Below are positions 9,402 to 17,886 of a stretch of 64,000 nucleotides of DNA, piece after piece. This DNA comes from Legionella beliardensis. Lineage in GTDB: Bacteria; Pseudomonadota; Gammaproteobacteria; Legionellales; Legionellaceae. The stretch lies in assembly GCF_900452395.1 (NCBI RefSeq), contig NZ_UGNV01000001.1, positions 1,079,501 through 1,143,500 of the forward strand, read 5' to 3'. The notes under the pieces were generated by a model. The model had not been told where the DNA came from. It worked only from the letters and a program-made list of their open reading frames with translations, and did not search any database. The number at the start of each line of letters is the position of its first letter. Position 1 is the first letter of the stretch. A program made the translations under genes and the position numbers.

Positions 9402-10617
9402 AATCTAATACTCTCCCATGGTTTTCTTTATCAATAGCGATGGTTTGACTGAAATGAAGACTAAGTTGATTGGGTATAAAGCCCAAATGCGTACGGATGC
9501 TGGCAGGGACAAAGACCATATCAAAGCTACCTTGGGTTCTTTTCTCAAGCCAGTCGGTAATTTTTTGAGTACCTTCGCTGGTGGCGCCACCTGCTGCAAA
9601 ATGGGCTAATTCACCTGTAGGAGTTGTAATAGCAGAGCCGCCTTCGGCTTGGTAACTCATTTGCCATTTAGATAGAGCAGTTCCTGCGCCCTGAATGCCA
9701 CCGGCTGCCATAAAAGCTGCTAGTACGCTAGGGGCGTTAGTAACATATTGCCCTTTAATACAAGGATTACCGAACTGAGTGGTTAAATAACCGATACTGT
9801 CATTATTAACTAGCTCAGCGGAGTTTTTCATTTGCTCTTGGCCGACACTAACAAAATGTCCATCTTCAAAAACAAATAAAGCGGAGGTGACATAAGCACG
9901 AACACAGCTAATGTTATCGAGAAAAGAGCCTACACCAATTGCGTAGCCACTGATTTTCATGCCAGTAATTTCTTCTGGCAATTGCATGCCATTGGCTGTC
10001 ATTAGGTTTCCTCGGCTCACAATTGCCGTAAAAGGAAACAAAGGCTGCATGAGTTTACCTTCAACGGGTACTTCACCGATTAAGGCAGACAACAGATTGA
10101 CTTTGCTAAAATCGCTGCCAGCTGGAATGGTATAAAAAGGTGTTTTACTAGGGGCTTTTTCTTTAGGGGAAGAATTAAATTCAGTAAGCAATTTGCTTTC
10201 TGGTGGAGCTTTATCTAGTAAACTATCTAAATCTTTTATTTGGCCGGATACAGAAGTTTTACTTTCCTGCATTGGGTAAGATTTTGTTTGATGCTCAGTT
10301 AGAGAAGTAAGCTGATCTTTTAACACCTGTAGCTCATCTTTGAAAGAGTGGCTAATTTCCGCTGAGGGCTGTTTTAATTGTTTTTGCAGTGATTTATTTT
10401 CCTTTTGCATTTGTTCTAACTTCTTTTCTGTTTCTAATAAACGTGCTGAAACATCACGGATGTTGTCATTGAATTGACTGGTGATAGCTTCATTAAAATT
10501 ATTGAGGTTGGGCGTGTTATCATTAATAGGTGTATTTTGCCGGCTATTAATAAGAATCAGAATCACAGCAAAGACGACTGAACCTGCTAAAATTTTAATG
10601 CCATTATTTTTGTTCAT
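9358..10617 (-). CDS. traB: TraB/VirB10-like protein (TIGR03752-like)
   Basis: The 419-residue product has one N-terminal membrane anchor (about residues 8-24), a long coiled coil rich in Q, K and E (about 50-110), and a C-terminal beta-rich domain, the usual VirB10/TraB layout spanning inner and outer membranes. In GI-type ICEs this corresponds to TIGR03752 (PFL_4705 type). The C-terminal domain includes a run of small residues around AFMAAGGIQGAGTALS, which suits the helix that forms the outer-membrane pore in VirB10 proteins. It overlaps its upstream neighbour by four bases and its downstream lipoprotein gene by 44, so the group is probably translated as a unit. Confidence 0.85.
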   Translation of the reverse strand: MNKNNGIKILAGSVVFAVILILINSRQNTPINDNTPNLNNFNEAITSQFNDNIRDVSARLLETEKKLEQMQKENKSLQKQLKQPSAEISHSFKDELQVLKDQLTSLTEHQTKSYPMQESKTSVSGQIKDLDSLLDKAPPESKLLTEFNSSPKEKAPSKTPFYTIPAGSDFSKVNLLSALIGEVPVEGKLMQPLFPFTAIVSRGNLMTANGMQLPEEITGMKISGYAIGVGSFLDNISCVRAYVTSALFVFEDGHFVSVGQEQMKNSAELVNNDSIGYLTTQFGNPCIKGQYVTNAPSVLAAFMAAGGIQGAGTALSKWQMSYQAEGGSAITTPTGELAHFAAGGATSEGTQKITDWLEKRTQGSFDMVFVPASIRTHLGFIPNQLSLHFSQTIAIDKENHGRVLDYGYHQQKNFDNALR

Positions 10618-11390
10618 CGGCTATACCTCGCACGTTGAGTAAGCGCTTCTGCAAAAGGTCGCTCAGACACTAAAAAAACCGTTGTACTTTCATGTTGATT
10701 ACGTGGCGGTAATGTACTTTTGGGATAAACGCTGGCAGTTTGCCAATGGCCCATCAGCTTGTTGAATTTCAGTTTTACTGATTTATTGAGTAAGTTTTTT
10801 AAATCAATTGCGGTGACATACAGATTACCTCCACTCCATGAAGCGAGAGGATGAGCTTCAATACTAGCCCCATAAAATAAGGGAATAGTTTTAGTGGTTT
10901 GCATAGGAGTACGGTAAATTCCCTCAGGAATTTCTCTTACGCGCTCAGGTGAGTACAAGGCTTGAATGGCAAAACGAGTTAGCTGTATGGCGTTATATTC
11001 ATAGTGGTTAGAATCTACAAGGTGAGTATTTTTAGGTGCGTCAATTAGAATTTCAATAGGTGTACTGTTAATTGCTTTTTCATCTGCCTTAAGGTTAAGA
11101 ATGATTACTTCACCTTCAGGCAATAACTGAACAATTAGACGAGAGTCTTTGAATGCTTCTCTAGCGGTTAAATACAAACTACTTCTAACTTTTAGAATAT
11201 CTAGGTTAGCGCTAAGTTGCTGGTCAATTACTTTAACATCTTGAGGAAATTGAACGAGCCTTTCTTTACTAATAGGCAATTCAATTGTTAAGGGAACTTT
11301 TTCCCAAACTAGATGTTCGCTTTGTAGAGCATAGCTTAGATTTGTGAGTACAAAACCCAAAGCAAGTTGCAGTAATTTAATGAGTTTCAT
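10614..11390 (-). CDS. TraK/VirB9-like protein (TIGR03749, DUF3438)
   Basis: The product is an exported protein of about 258 residues with a signal peptide (residues 1-21). It matches in size and position the DUF3438/TIGR03749 family (PFL_4704 type), the GI-type counterpart of secretin-like TraK/VirB9 in the outer-membrane core complex. I place the start at the ATG at 11390 because a strong GGAGGG lies five bases upstream. That makes its first 14 bases overlap the end of the upstream TraE-like gene, a common form of translational coupling; the longer frame to 11408 has no ribosome site. The C-terminal part is rich in beta strands. Confidence 0.83.
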   Translation of the reverse strand: MKLIKLLQLALGFVLTNLSYALQSEHLVWEKVPLTIELPISKERLVQFPQDVKVIDQQLSANLDILKVRSSLYLTAREAFKDSRLIVQLLPEGEVIILNLKADEKAINSTPIEILIDAPKNTHLVDSNHYEYNAIQLTRFAIQALYSPERVREIPEGIYRTPMQTTKTIPLFYGASIEAHPLASWSGGNLYVTAIDLKNLLNKSVKLKFNKLMGHWQTASVYPKSTLPPRNQHESTTVFLVSERPFAEALTQRARYSR

Positions 11391-12033
11391 GATGTCCCTC
11401 CGTTTCAACTAGTAAATCTTGTAAGCGCGCTTCAGGACGGGTATAGCCATCAAGAGCTAATTGGAAAGGATTGTGTAAGCGTGAGAGATTGAGTTTGACA
11501 ACACGAAGATGGTAGGCCACTATTTTATCTGCAATGACCATGGCGTTATTGTCTTTAAGTCTTTGAGTGATACGTAATATTAGTTTGACCTCCCAAGCGT
11601 CAGGTCCAATTTTTTTAATATCTTGCGGCTCCATAAAACGATAAAGGCTTGCAACTTGAGTACGGTCAAAGAGTTGCGCATTTTTATAAGCTTTAAGCGC
11701 GTCATTTAGTAACTGCTCGTGACGCGGAGTAAAATAATAATGAAAAGATTTAATGTTCTGATTAAATTCTTCGTTGCCTCTATTAGACCAGCTGTAAAGC
11801 GTTGGCATTAAGGAAGCAGCAAAACCTTGCACGTATTCACTGGAAATTTCACCTGCTTTCATCAACCCACCGTTAGTTGCCATAGTTGGACTAAGCCAAA
11901 ACTCATAGCGTCTGGGTATAGTCATCAAGCTTATAATTAAGGTCAAAAGTAGAATGAATAAAACACCAATAAAGGCCAACAATAATCGGTTATGGTGTTG
12001 GAGACTGTCGATTTTTTTCCAATAGTTAAACAT
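11377..12033 (-). CDS. TraE/VirB8-like protein (TIGR03746, DUF2895)
   Basis: This 218-residue protein has a single N-terminal membrane helix (about residues 18-40) followed by a periplasmic domain, the bitopic layout of VirB8/TraE proteins that scaffold the inner-membrane complex. It corresponds by size and neighbours to DUF2895/TIGR03746 (PFL_4703 type). The ATG at 12033 has TTGGAG seven bases upstream and overlaps the preceding gene's stop by eight bases, so I prefer it to the slightly longer frame from 12045. Confidence 0.83.
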   Translation of the reverse strand: MFNYWKKIDSLQHHNRLLLAFIGVLFILLLTLIISLMTIPRRYEFWLSPTMATNGGLMKAGEISSEYVQGFAASLMPTLYSWSNRGNEEFNQNIKSFHYYFTPRHEQLLNDALKAYKNAQLFDRTQVASLYRFMEPQDIKKIGPDAWEVKLILRITQRLKDNNAMVIADKIVAYHLRVVKLNLSRLHNPFQLALDGYTRPEARLQDLLVETEGHHETH

Positions 12034-12388
12034 GTGGCACTCCAACAGATTTATTTTTTTGCCATTGACCCTGATAGTGAATCCATGGTGAGTGCTTGAG
12101 CCTTAATCGCACCAGCCAGTGAATAGTCTGCTTCATTAAATAGCCATAAGGCTTACCTGCCTTAATGCGCGCGATTCCTTTAGGCCATACGGTAATAGAA
12201 AGAATGAATCCGATTACAAAACCAATGCAGCCGAAAGCTAGCGGAAATCTAACCGTTATTCCTAGTAGAATAAAAATAAGTGTGGTTATTGGAGTTGTAG
12301 TGATCACTATCCAGAATAATTCACGCAGACTTAAGCCTTTCCAAGCTGGAAAGTCGTGTGAGAGATGGCGCGAAGAAGGCTGAGTCAT
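12026..12388 (-). CDS. TraL/VirB3-like membrane protein (TIGR03750, DUF3487)
   Basis: The 120-residue product has two adjacent membrane helices (about residues 27-48 and 50-70) and a basic C-terminal tail, matching DUF3487/TIGR03750 (PFL_4701 type). Such small proteins are thought to play the VirB3/TraL role at the base of the pilus machinery together with TraC. The phrase HLSHDFPAWKGLSLREL at the N-terminus is of the kind seen in this family. The gene lies 11 bases downstream of the DUF2976 gene. Confidence 0.82.
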   Translation of the reverse strand: MTQPSSRHLSHDFPAWKGLSLRELFWIVITTTPITTLIFILLGITVRFPLAFGCIGFVIGFILSITVWPKGIARIKAGKPYGYLMKQTIHWLVRLRLKHSPWIHYQGQWQKNKSVGVPHV

Positions 12389-12399
12389 TGATCAATCTC

Positions 12400-12765
12400 C
12401 TATATTTTAAACTTTGTAATCATGGTGTAACCCACATACCCAGAAGCAATGCTGATGGCTAAGTATGTGATACCCATAACAGCAAAGGTGCCGAAGGCTA
12501 CCATTGATCCGTCGTTCTTTTTAGATTCTTCAATACCGTGTTGTACAGTAGTAATAAATTTAATGAAGGTCACGACAGCGGTGATAAAGAGTAGTAAGCC
12601 TAAACCTTGTTTGACATAATTTCCGGTCACGGACATCATGTTTTTTGAGCCATCGCCAATGTTGTCCGCATCAGAAATTTTAGGAAACCAGGTATCTGCC
12701 AATAGCACTGGCGTATAAAGTAGATGAACTGCTCCAAGGTAGGTAGCACGTAGCATTGTTTTCAT
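12400..12765 (-). CDS. Candidate pilin-like membrane protein (TIGR03745, DUF2976)
   Basis: The 121-residue product has an N-terminal signal-like segment ending near LADTW and two further hydrophobic helices (about 50-70 and 90-112), the layout of DUF2976/TIGR03745 (PFL_4702 type). A signal plus two hydrophobic helices resembles VirB2-like pilins, and this family has been proposed as the pilin of GI-type systems; that role is inferred here. It overlaps the upstream DUF3262 gene by four bases (ATGA type). Confidence 0.8.
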   Translation of the reverse strand: MKTMLRATYLGAVHLLYTPVLLADTWFPKISDADNIGDGSKNMMSVTGNYVKQGLGLLLFITAVVTFIKFITTVQHGIEESKKNDGSMVAFGTFAVMGITYLAISIASGYVGYTMITKFKI

Positions 12766-13028
12766 GTTGTCTCCTTAACAAATAAAACTAAGATAAAAAT
12801 CATTAATCCAATCACGAGCCTGATTAACCGCGAACCTAGATGAATCAAATAACTTTGTTTTTGTTTTTCTTCAGCGCCCATCATGTGATTCACCGACCAC
12901 ATGACTGCCAGGATCACTAACGCTATGGCAATAAAGCGGATACTGCTGGAAAAATCTTGTGGCGAAATATTGTTGCTTGCTTGTTTAAAGGTGGTAGCAA
13001 AAAGTCTTGCAATTTCGTCCTTACTCAT
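12762..13028 (-). CDS. Small conjugation membrane protein (TIGR03758, DUF3262)
   Basis: The 88-residue product has two hydrophobic helices (about residues 30-45 and 66-84) around a short charged loop, matching DUF3262/TIGR03758. The gene shares its end with the next gene by four bases and starts at the stop of the RAQPRD gene, so the three are translationally linked. Like its neighbour it is a candidate pilin or pilus-base subunit, but only position and topology support this. Confidence 0.78.
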   Translation of the reverse strand: MSKDEIARLFATTFKQASNNISPQDFSSSIRFIAIALVILAVMWSVNHMMGAEEKQKQSYLIHLGSRLIRLVIGLMIFILVLFVKETT

Positions 13029-13354
13029 CAGGGTTTCCTTACAAAATCCATTTCTAATGGTTTAATTTTGCGAGGCGCAATAATGGGTTGATTAATGTAA
13101 TCAATAAGACCATTGCGAATATTTAGTAGATCTTCTTTAAGCCCAGCATGATGCTGACCTTGAGCATCCTCGAATGACTCGATTTGTAATTGAATACGAT
13201 CATTAGGTGTTATCTGCGTTTGTGCTTCGTCAAGAAGCGGCATAATGGCATTAATTTGATTAATAATACGTACTAAAGTTTCATTTAAATCAGGATTATT
13301 GGCTGAACACTGCAGGCTTATTATCATTAAGGCTAAACTAATTATTCGTTTCAT
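13028..13354 (-). CDS. RAQPRD-family integrative conjugative element protein
   Basis: The 108-residue exported protein belongs to the RAQPRD family (TIGR01690), named for a motif that is diverged here to QTQITPNDRIQL. The family's second signature, a D-A-Q-G-x-x-H-x-G-L-x-E-D-L pattern, is well conserved at about residues 62-76, followed by the D-Y-I-N-x-P pattern. A signal peptide occupies residues 1-18. The molecular role is unknown; it occurs in GI-type ICE operons beside the small membrane subunits, as here. Confidence 0.85.
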   Translation of the reverse strand: MKRIISLALMIISLQCSANNPDLNETLVRIINQINAIMPLLDEAQTQITPNDRIQLQIESFEDAQGQHHAGLKEDLLNIRNGLIDYINQPIIAPRKIKPLEMDFVRKP

Positions 13355-13362
13355 GTTTCTCT

Positions 13363-13995
13363 CTATAAATACTTCTTAAAGCGACAAACTGTCATTGCCA
13401 CCATTAAGCCCATTAACAAGCTAATAGGAGTAAAGACATACCCAGGAGTAATGCTGATTGGCAAAGCAAGCCAAAGCATGAGCAAAATAAGTAGTATCTT
13501 TTTTAAGTAATAATTAAGTTTGTGAAAGACATAAGAAGACTCACGACCCAGACAAGCTGTGCGAATTGCTCTTTGGTTTAAGCCATCAACCAGGCCTGCA
13601 ACCATGGCCAGCGTAAATAGAGGTATAGCCGCAAACAAAATAATGATTTTGACTAAAAGGCATTGACTAATTAATACAATAAGTTGGAAGAATTGCTGCG
13701 ATTTTTGAAGCAAGTCTGCAGCAAAATCATTGAGAGTTAATTTGCTTAAATAAGGAATAGTTAATACCCAATTTGGCTTATCTTTAAAGGGAAAGGCTGC
13801 CAATAAGGAACCTTGATAAACAGGAGTAATTGCGTCTCTCTGCATAGCGATGAGGTTATCAATTTTAGCAAACGCATAGGGGTAACCGTGGAGTAACCAT
13901 AGGTATATTGCCCAGAGCATTAACGTTAGCCAACCTAAGAAAAGCATTAAGGTTAATTGCAGGGTTAGTTGTCTAGAATGTTGATTTACTGCCAT
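13363..13995 (-). CDS. ICE membrane protein, DUF4400/TIGR03747-like
   Basis: The 210-residue protein has about four membrane helices (residues 13-33, 100-130, 160-178 and 183-205) with a soluble loop after the first. Size, topology and place between the TIGR03765-like and RAQPRD genes match DUF4400/TIGR03747 (PFL_4697 type). A central segment NQRAIRTACLGRESSYVFH between helices resembles the conserved cytoplasmic loop of this family. In other GI-type ICEs this gene lies beside traD; here traD has moved to the far end of the operon. Confidence 0.78.
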   Translation of the reverse strand: MAVNQHSRQLTLQLTLMLFLGWLTLMLWAIYLWLLHGYPYAFAKIDNLIAMQRDAITPVYQGSLLAAFPFKDKPNWVLTIPYLSKLTLNDFAADLLQKSQQFFQLIVLISQCLLVKIIILFAAIPLFTLAMVAGLVDGLNQRAIRTACLGRESSYVFHKLNYYLKKILLILLMLWLALPISITPGYVFTPISLLMGLMVAMTVCRFKKYL

Positions 13996-14417
13996 ACATC
14001 CCTCTTAGCAATGACTAAGGGATAATGTTTTTCATGAATGTAATCAAACAGTGGATCAACATTAACTGGTAGTAGCGGTAATTTAAACTTTTCCTGCAGA
14101 GCTATAATGGTTTCAAAATTGCTTACATTGGTAATAAACCCTATGGCCTGTATGGATTTTAATTGTGCTTGATGTTGCTCTAGCCATGCGATGGACATCT
14201 TATCTGCGCCTATCACAAATAAGTTTATGTTAAATAAATTAGCATCTAATATTTTATGAGTGATTTTTCCTACGGTTGCTTTGCTCTTTGCAGGTATGCC
14301 TATTGGACTAGATAAGCCTAGTTTCAATGAGGCATCATCTTGCGACAGCGATAGAGGGATTACATCTATGCTATAGGCGTTTAAAGTCACTAATAACAAG
14401 AGCAAAATTCTAATCAT
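13986..14417 (-). CDS. ICE protein, TIGR03765-like
   Basis: The 143-residue exported protein (signal peptide residues 1-15) has the segments PIGIPAKSKATVG and KLPLLPVNVDP, typical of TIGR03765 (PFL_4695 type), whose function is unknown. It overlaps the DUF4400 gene by ten bases and begins at the stop of the TIGR03759-like gene. These two exported proteins are usually adjacent in GI-type elements. Confidence 0.78.
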   Translation of the reverse strand: MIRILLLLLVTLNAYSIDVIPLSLSQDDASLKLGLSSPIGIPAKSKATVGKITHKILDANLFNINLFVIGADKMSIAWLEQHQAQLKSIQAIGFITNVSNFETIIALQEKFKLPLLPVNVDPLFDYIHEKHYPLVIAKRDVWQ

Positions 14418-15238
14418 TAAAATCTCCCTAAATCGACGACTTGTGAGCTTCTACCGTTAGACAACAAGAGCAATGGAGTTTGTTTCTTATCAAGTTTTAA
14501 GCTTTCGTACTGTTGGTTTCCTGGGTTTAAGGTAATTCGCTGGTTATTCACCAATTCGATAGGAAGCTGATGTGTGTTAGCCCAAAGTTGAATAGCACTG
14601 TTGTCCATATCGAGAAAGAGTAAGTTGAGTCTAGTGTTTGGCGTACGATTAATTGCATCAATCAATTGCAGCAGAATAGTGGTTACCGAATCATCTTCTC
14701 TTACAAACAAATAAAGTATTTCTCCAGCATTTAAGTTGATTGGCTGATGCGCGTAGGGCGAGTAGGGAGATGGATCAAAATCACCAACGACAGGCACATC
14801 TTTAAAAAGTTTGTTATAGGCATGGTAAAAAGCATTATTCCAGGCTATATTTTGCGCTACCTTTTGTGCTTCTTGAAGGGCGGCAAGCTCTGCAAAATGC
14901 GCTCGTTCAGTGTCATCTCTAGCGTTGAGCCCCAGAATATCAACTGGTGTCATATGTAAATCTTTGTAATAAGTCCCGCTTCTACTTTGCATTAATTGCA
15001 GATAGCGTTTTTCTTCTGATTCGCTTAGACCCCAAACTCTAGCTTCTTGCCTTTGCACATCATTGAGTTGGAAATCTTTGTCCTCAATTACTTCATCGTG
15101 AAACTCAGCCAGACCTGCTTTAACCAAAGCATTATTGGTAGTTTGTATAGGCGGGGTAATAATAGTTGGAATATATAAACCGGCTATAGATTGATAACTT
15201 AAAACTAAACCAATTATTAGCGTAAATAGTTTATGCAT
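14417..15238 (-). CDS. ICE protein, TIGR03759-like
   Basis: The 273-residue exported protein has a signal peptide (residues 1-18) and the block WGLSESEEKRYLQLMQ followed by LTPVDILGLNARDD-like residues, which I associate with TIGR03759 (PFL_4693 type). Function is unknown. The C-terminal part (about 165-270) has alternating strands and helices that could form a thioredoxin-like or Rossmann-like fold. It overlaps the upstream gene by eight bases. Confidence 0.78.
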   Translation of the reverse strand: MHKLFTLIIGLVLSYQSIAGLYIPTIITPPIQTTNNALVKAGLAEFHDEVIEDKDFQLNDVQRQEARVWGLSESEEKRYLQLMQSRSGTYYKDLHMTPVDILGLNARDDTERAHFAELAALQEAQKVAQNIAWNNAFYHAYNKLFKDVPVVGDFDPSPYSPYAHQPINLNAGEILYLFVREDDSVTTILLQLIDAINRTPNTRLNLLFLDMDNSAIQLWANTHQLPIELVNNQRITLNPGNQQYESLKLDKKQTPLLLLSNGRSSQVVDLGRF

Positions 15239-15815
15239 GGTTCACCTCTTGACGATTTAATTGAACCAATACGCGTGCTTTATCGGAGTTTTCAAACTCT
15301 ATAGTTTGTTTGGCAAAATCAATATCTAAAACTTTCCATCCAGCTAACGAGTCACCTTTTTCTAGTGCTTGTGTTTTGTAATCGTAAGCTACTGATGCAA
15401 CCGAAATTTCTTGAATGCTATCAATACTTAAAACGTCAAAGGGTAACTGATCGATAGAAAGCATTTTGATAGGTTGTTTTTTTTCATCTAAATGGCGTAA
15501 AAGATCAGTAATTCTTTCGAGTTGTTTTTTTATAGCAACTTGTTCGGTAGTGAATATATTGCCTAATTGATGATCATCTCTGTTCTGTAGTTGCTGAATG
15601 AATCCACTTAACTGTTTGAGGTTTGCAGTAATAGGTGATAAATCGAGTTGATCAGTAGGCTTTTGTAATTGTTTCTGTAGGTTATTTAGACGTTTATCAA
15701 GTACATTAAATTCGTTGTCATAAGTAGCAACGTGGGTTTTTGTACACATAAACGCCATTAGCAATCCATTTAATAAAAGTAGACTAAGCCATTTAATATC
15801 AAGATACTTTTTCAT
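15231..15815 (-). CDS. Inner-membrane protein with coiled coil, PilP-like end
   Basis: The 194-residue product has one N-terminal membrane segment (about residues 8-25), a helical region rich in Q, L and K (35-110), and a C-terminal beta domain with a GDSLAGWKVLDID block. That block recalls PilP-like or TcpP-type domains of pilus systems, but I do not recognise the family. It overlaps both neighbours by a few bases (PilL-like upstream, TIGR03759-like downstream). Position suggests a structural or pilus-linking role. Confidence 0.6.
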   Translation of the reverse strand: MKKYLDIKWLSLLLLNGLLMAFMCTKTHVATYDNEFNVLDKRLNNLQKQLQKPTDQLDLSPITANLKQLSGFIQQLQNRDDHQLGNIFTTEQVAIKKQLERITDLLRHLDEKKQPIKMLSIDQLPFDVLSIDSIQEISVASVAYDYKTQALEKGDSLAGWKVLDIDFAKQTIEFENSDKARVLVQLNRQEVNHA

Positions 15816-16225
15816 TTTGCCCTCCTTGTAATGAGAGCAAAATTAATTTCTCTTAATAGGTCATCCTGTTTAAGGCCAAATAGATTCTGGCCAACCAGTA
15901 CAGTAAGCCCATCTGCTATCTTTAAAGGGCCTAAATGTCTGTTAATTTGCGGAAGTGGCTGTTGAAAAATCTGCTGAAGGCTTTCGCTTCGCTTTTCTTT
16001 AGGAGCAAGATGATATCCGGAGTATCGCAGCCAATACTCTACTGCCTCTCCTATAGTTTGTATGGAGCGAGGAAAGTTAATCTGTTGAACAGCCTTTAAT
16101 GGATTAACCTGTGCAGCTAGAGGTTGATTACTTATGGTCGCATAACGGCTAATTTGTGTAACATCTGCAGAATAAATTTGTAGGTTACATAAAGTTAAAC
16201 TGACTATCATGCCTCTTCTAAACAT
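15812..16225 (-). CDS. PilL-type conjugation protein (TIGR03748-like)
   Basis: The 137-residue exported protein has the layout of the N-terminal PilL region in GI-type ICEs (TIGR03748). It contains ISRYATI and NPLKAVQQINFP, a TIGEAVEYWLRYSGYHLAP block, then QPLPQINRHLGPLKIADGLTVLVG. The middle block resembles the STN-like fold that in secretin-associated proteins lies in the periplasm. It is the first structural tra gene after csrT, with AGAGG as ribosome site. Confidence 0.8.
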   Translation of the reverse strand: MFRRGMIVSLTLCNLQIYSADVTQISRYATISNQPLAAQVNPLKAVQQINFPRSIQTIGEAVEYWLRYSGYHLAPKEKRSESLQQIFQQPLPQINRHLGPLKIADGLTVLVGQNLFGLKQDDLLREINFALITRRAK

Positions 16226-16233
16226 AACTACCT

Positions 16234-16452
16234 CTAATGCTTATATCCCTTTTTGTTATCTCGTTTTTCTTGAGTAATACTGTGTTGGGCAACAACTTTC
16301 CTGATAAAAATTTCTTTACGATCAACCTCAATATTTTTTGGCGCTCGTACACCAATGCCGATCAGCCCATCTTTTTCGTGAAGTAAGGTAATTTTGATTC
16401 TTCCTTTATCAATGTAAATTTCCTCACCAATACGTCTAATTAAAATCAACAT
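16234..16452 (-). CDS. csrT: CsrA-family RNA-binding regulator, CsrT type
   Basis: This 72-residue CsrA paralogue starts MLILIRRIGEEIYI and contains the IGVRAPKNIEVDRKEI core, with the conserved arginine in the VDRKE segment (family residue R44). CsrA proteins bind GGA motifs in mRNA leaders as dimers and alter translation or stability. ICE-borne copies in Legionella are called CsrT/LvrC and lie between lvrB and the tra genes, as here. The start has AGGAG seven bases upstream and overlaps the lvrB stop by seven bases. It probably regulates either the ICE's own transfer genes or host traits. Confidence 0.92.
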   Translation of the reverse strand: MLILIRRIGEEIYIDKGRIKITLLHEKDGLIGIGVRAPKNIEVDRKEIFIRKVVAQHSITQEKRDNKKGYKH

Positions 16453-16967
16453 AACTTGTTCTCCTGATATCTTTTAGTTAGCGTTTCCAGCATTTGACGA
16501 ACATGAAATTTAACAATCTTAGGATCTGATTTTTTATGTAATTCAGACTTAGGTTGTAAGGCTTCTTGCCGTGCTTGAATGCTTTTTTTAAAGGCCATAC
16601 AAATCTCTGTAAAAACCGGCAAAGTAGGGGGTGCACGAAGCGTTTTTTTTGTTTTTTCTAAAGCCATTTTAAGAATTTGATCATCAAATTCTTGCAAGCT
16701 ATCAGACCACTCACGTTTGGCTGTCTCTAGCAGTGTTGGACTGCTATAGGCCGATAGCCAAAGGCAGCCATATATCGCATTAAAGCGTATAAAAAGAGTA
16801 TCTATCCGTTTGTCACTATTTCCTTGATGAACCGAATTGAATGATGTTTCTGCTGATTTCTGAAGGTTGGATGTCTTCACAGTCGAAGTAGAAGCTCGCA
16901 TCTTTGCATGATTCAGCGAGGATATCTGCTGCTGACTTTCTGCGAGTATTTGTTTGATTGTTTGCAT
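16446..16967 (-). CDS. lvrB: LvrB-like protein resembling phage replication protein P
   Basis: The 173-residue product resembles the lambda P family (PF06992) that loads the host helicase at a phage origin. The FIRFNAIYGCLWLSAY block (about 60-75), a tryptophan before the next helix, and PPTLPVFTEICMAF (about 110-124) follow that family's order. Position between lvrA and csrT identifies it as LvrB. The ATG at 16967 has AAGGAG eight bases upstream, so its first 152 bases overlap the end of lvrA in another frame. The replication role is inferred. Confidence 0.68.
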   Translation of the reverse strand: MQTIKQILAESQQQISSLNHAKMRASTSTVKTSNLQKSAETSFNSVHQGNSDKRIDTLFIRFNAIYGCLWLSAYSSPTLLETAKREWSDSLQEFDDQILKMALEKTKKTLRAPPTLPVFTEICMAFKKSIQARQEALQPKSELHKKSDPKIVKFHVRQMLETLTKRYQENKLC

Positions 16968-17718
16968 GTATTTTCTCCTTTGTTCGTATAGCTAATGGTT
17001 CATCCTTCCAACACTGTTGGGCTAGCCAATTAACAGGAAATTTCCATTTAGGAACCCATTCTCCAGCCAGTTCTAGTTCTTCACGGTTTTGAATTTGCGC
17101 TTGTAGAGAATCCATGATGTATTGGAACAATTCTTCATTAGGATTTAATTTATAAAACTCTTGGAATGCTCTAGTTTCATCTTGCTTCTGTGGATAAAGC
17201 GACCAAAATTTTTGAAATTGTTGCTGTACATACACACACTTATTTTTTGAGTTATGAGGTGTGTCGGGTTTTATATTTGTTAATGTGTCGGCTTTTTGAA
17301 AACTGTTACTGTAATTAATTGATTTAAAATAATTTCTATTGTTCTGGTTTGTGTTGGGTAGCTGTGTCGGGTTTGTGTCGGGTTTATTTTGAACACACAA
17401 ATCCGAATTAGCTAAAAGGCATTTTAAAATAAGTTGCTTATCAGTAGATTGGATATCAACAAGTCCAGCTCTTTCTAGCGCACAGATGATTCGCCGTAAT
17501 TGTTGGCGGCTAGGACTTCCAGAATACTCAAAACCTTGATGAGGCTCTACATACAAAATTTCGGCAAGAGATTGATAACTAATTCTGCGCTTAATGCCTA
17601 CTAAACAAGTATTACGATCCATATAAGGACGAATTCCTAGCAGATAAGCTGATTGCTGGATATATGGCAATCCCATTAGTGCTGATAATTCCTCATTAGT
17701 CACAAATAAAAATCCCAT
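16816..17718 (-). CDS. lvrA: LvrA-like protein, winged helix plus phage-O-like C-terminal block
   Basis: The 300-residue protein begins with a winged-helix region (about residues 1-105, including SRQQLRRIICALERAGLVDI). It ends with a block around FWSLYPQKQDE and WKFPVNWLAQQCWKDE (about 165-240) seen in phage and plasmid replication initiators of the DnaT/protein O kind. The linker is rich in N, T and S. It is the first gene of the minus-strand operon and is divergent from lvrR, as in known lvrRABC loci. Together with LvrB it may form an O/P-like replication initiation pair; this is inference from motif order. Confidence 0.7.
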   Translation of the reverse strand: MGFLFVTNEELSALMGLPYIQQSAYLLGIRPYMDRNTCLVGIKRRISYQSLAEILYVEPHQGFEYSGSPSRQQLRRIICALERAGLVDIQSTDKQLILKCLLANSDLCVQNKPDTNPTQLPNTNQNNRNYFKSINYSNSFQKADTLTNIKPDTPHNSKNKCVYVQQQFQKFWSLYPQKQDETRAFQEFYKLNPNEELFQYIMDSLQAQIQNREELELAGEWVPKWKFPVNWLAQQCWKDEPLAIRTKEKIHANNQTNTRRKSAADILAESCKDASFYFDCEDIQPSEISRNIIQFGSSRK

Positions 17719-17886
17719 TTTTCTTATTTCTTCCTCTATTCAACAGTTCAGAGAACAGCGCTTGCACTATCAAATAATTTCAATTAATATCAACTAATAA
17801 CACGAAACGTGTTTTTGTTATCTCATTGTAAATACACGCTTTTTAGTGTCAATGGGGTCTTTCTAAGTGATATTAAATGAACTTAA
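17719..17886. promoter_or_regulatory. Divergent lvrR/lvrA promoter-operator region
   Basis: This gap separates the divergent lvrR and lvrA genes. It contains a 15-bp inverted repeat at 17799-17813 (AACACG, spacer AAA, CGTGTT), a good candidate operator for the adjacent XRE repressor. A weaker ACAC...GTGT pair follows near 17833. On the minus strand TTGATA followed 16 bases later by GATAGT could drive lvrA. Just before lvrR the sequence TAAATGAACT is partly repeated and no Shine-Dalgarno is visible, so lvrR may be read from a leaderless message. Confidence 0.55.
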
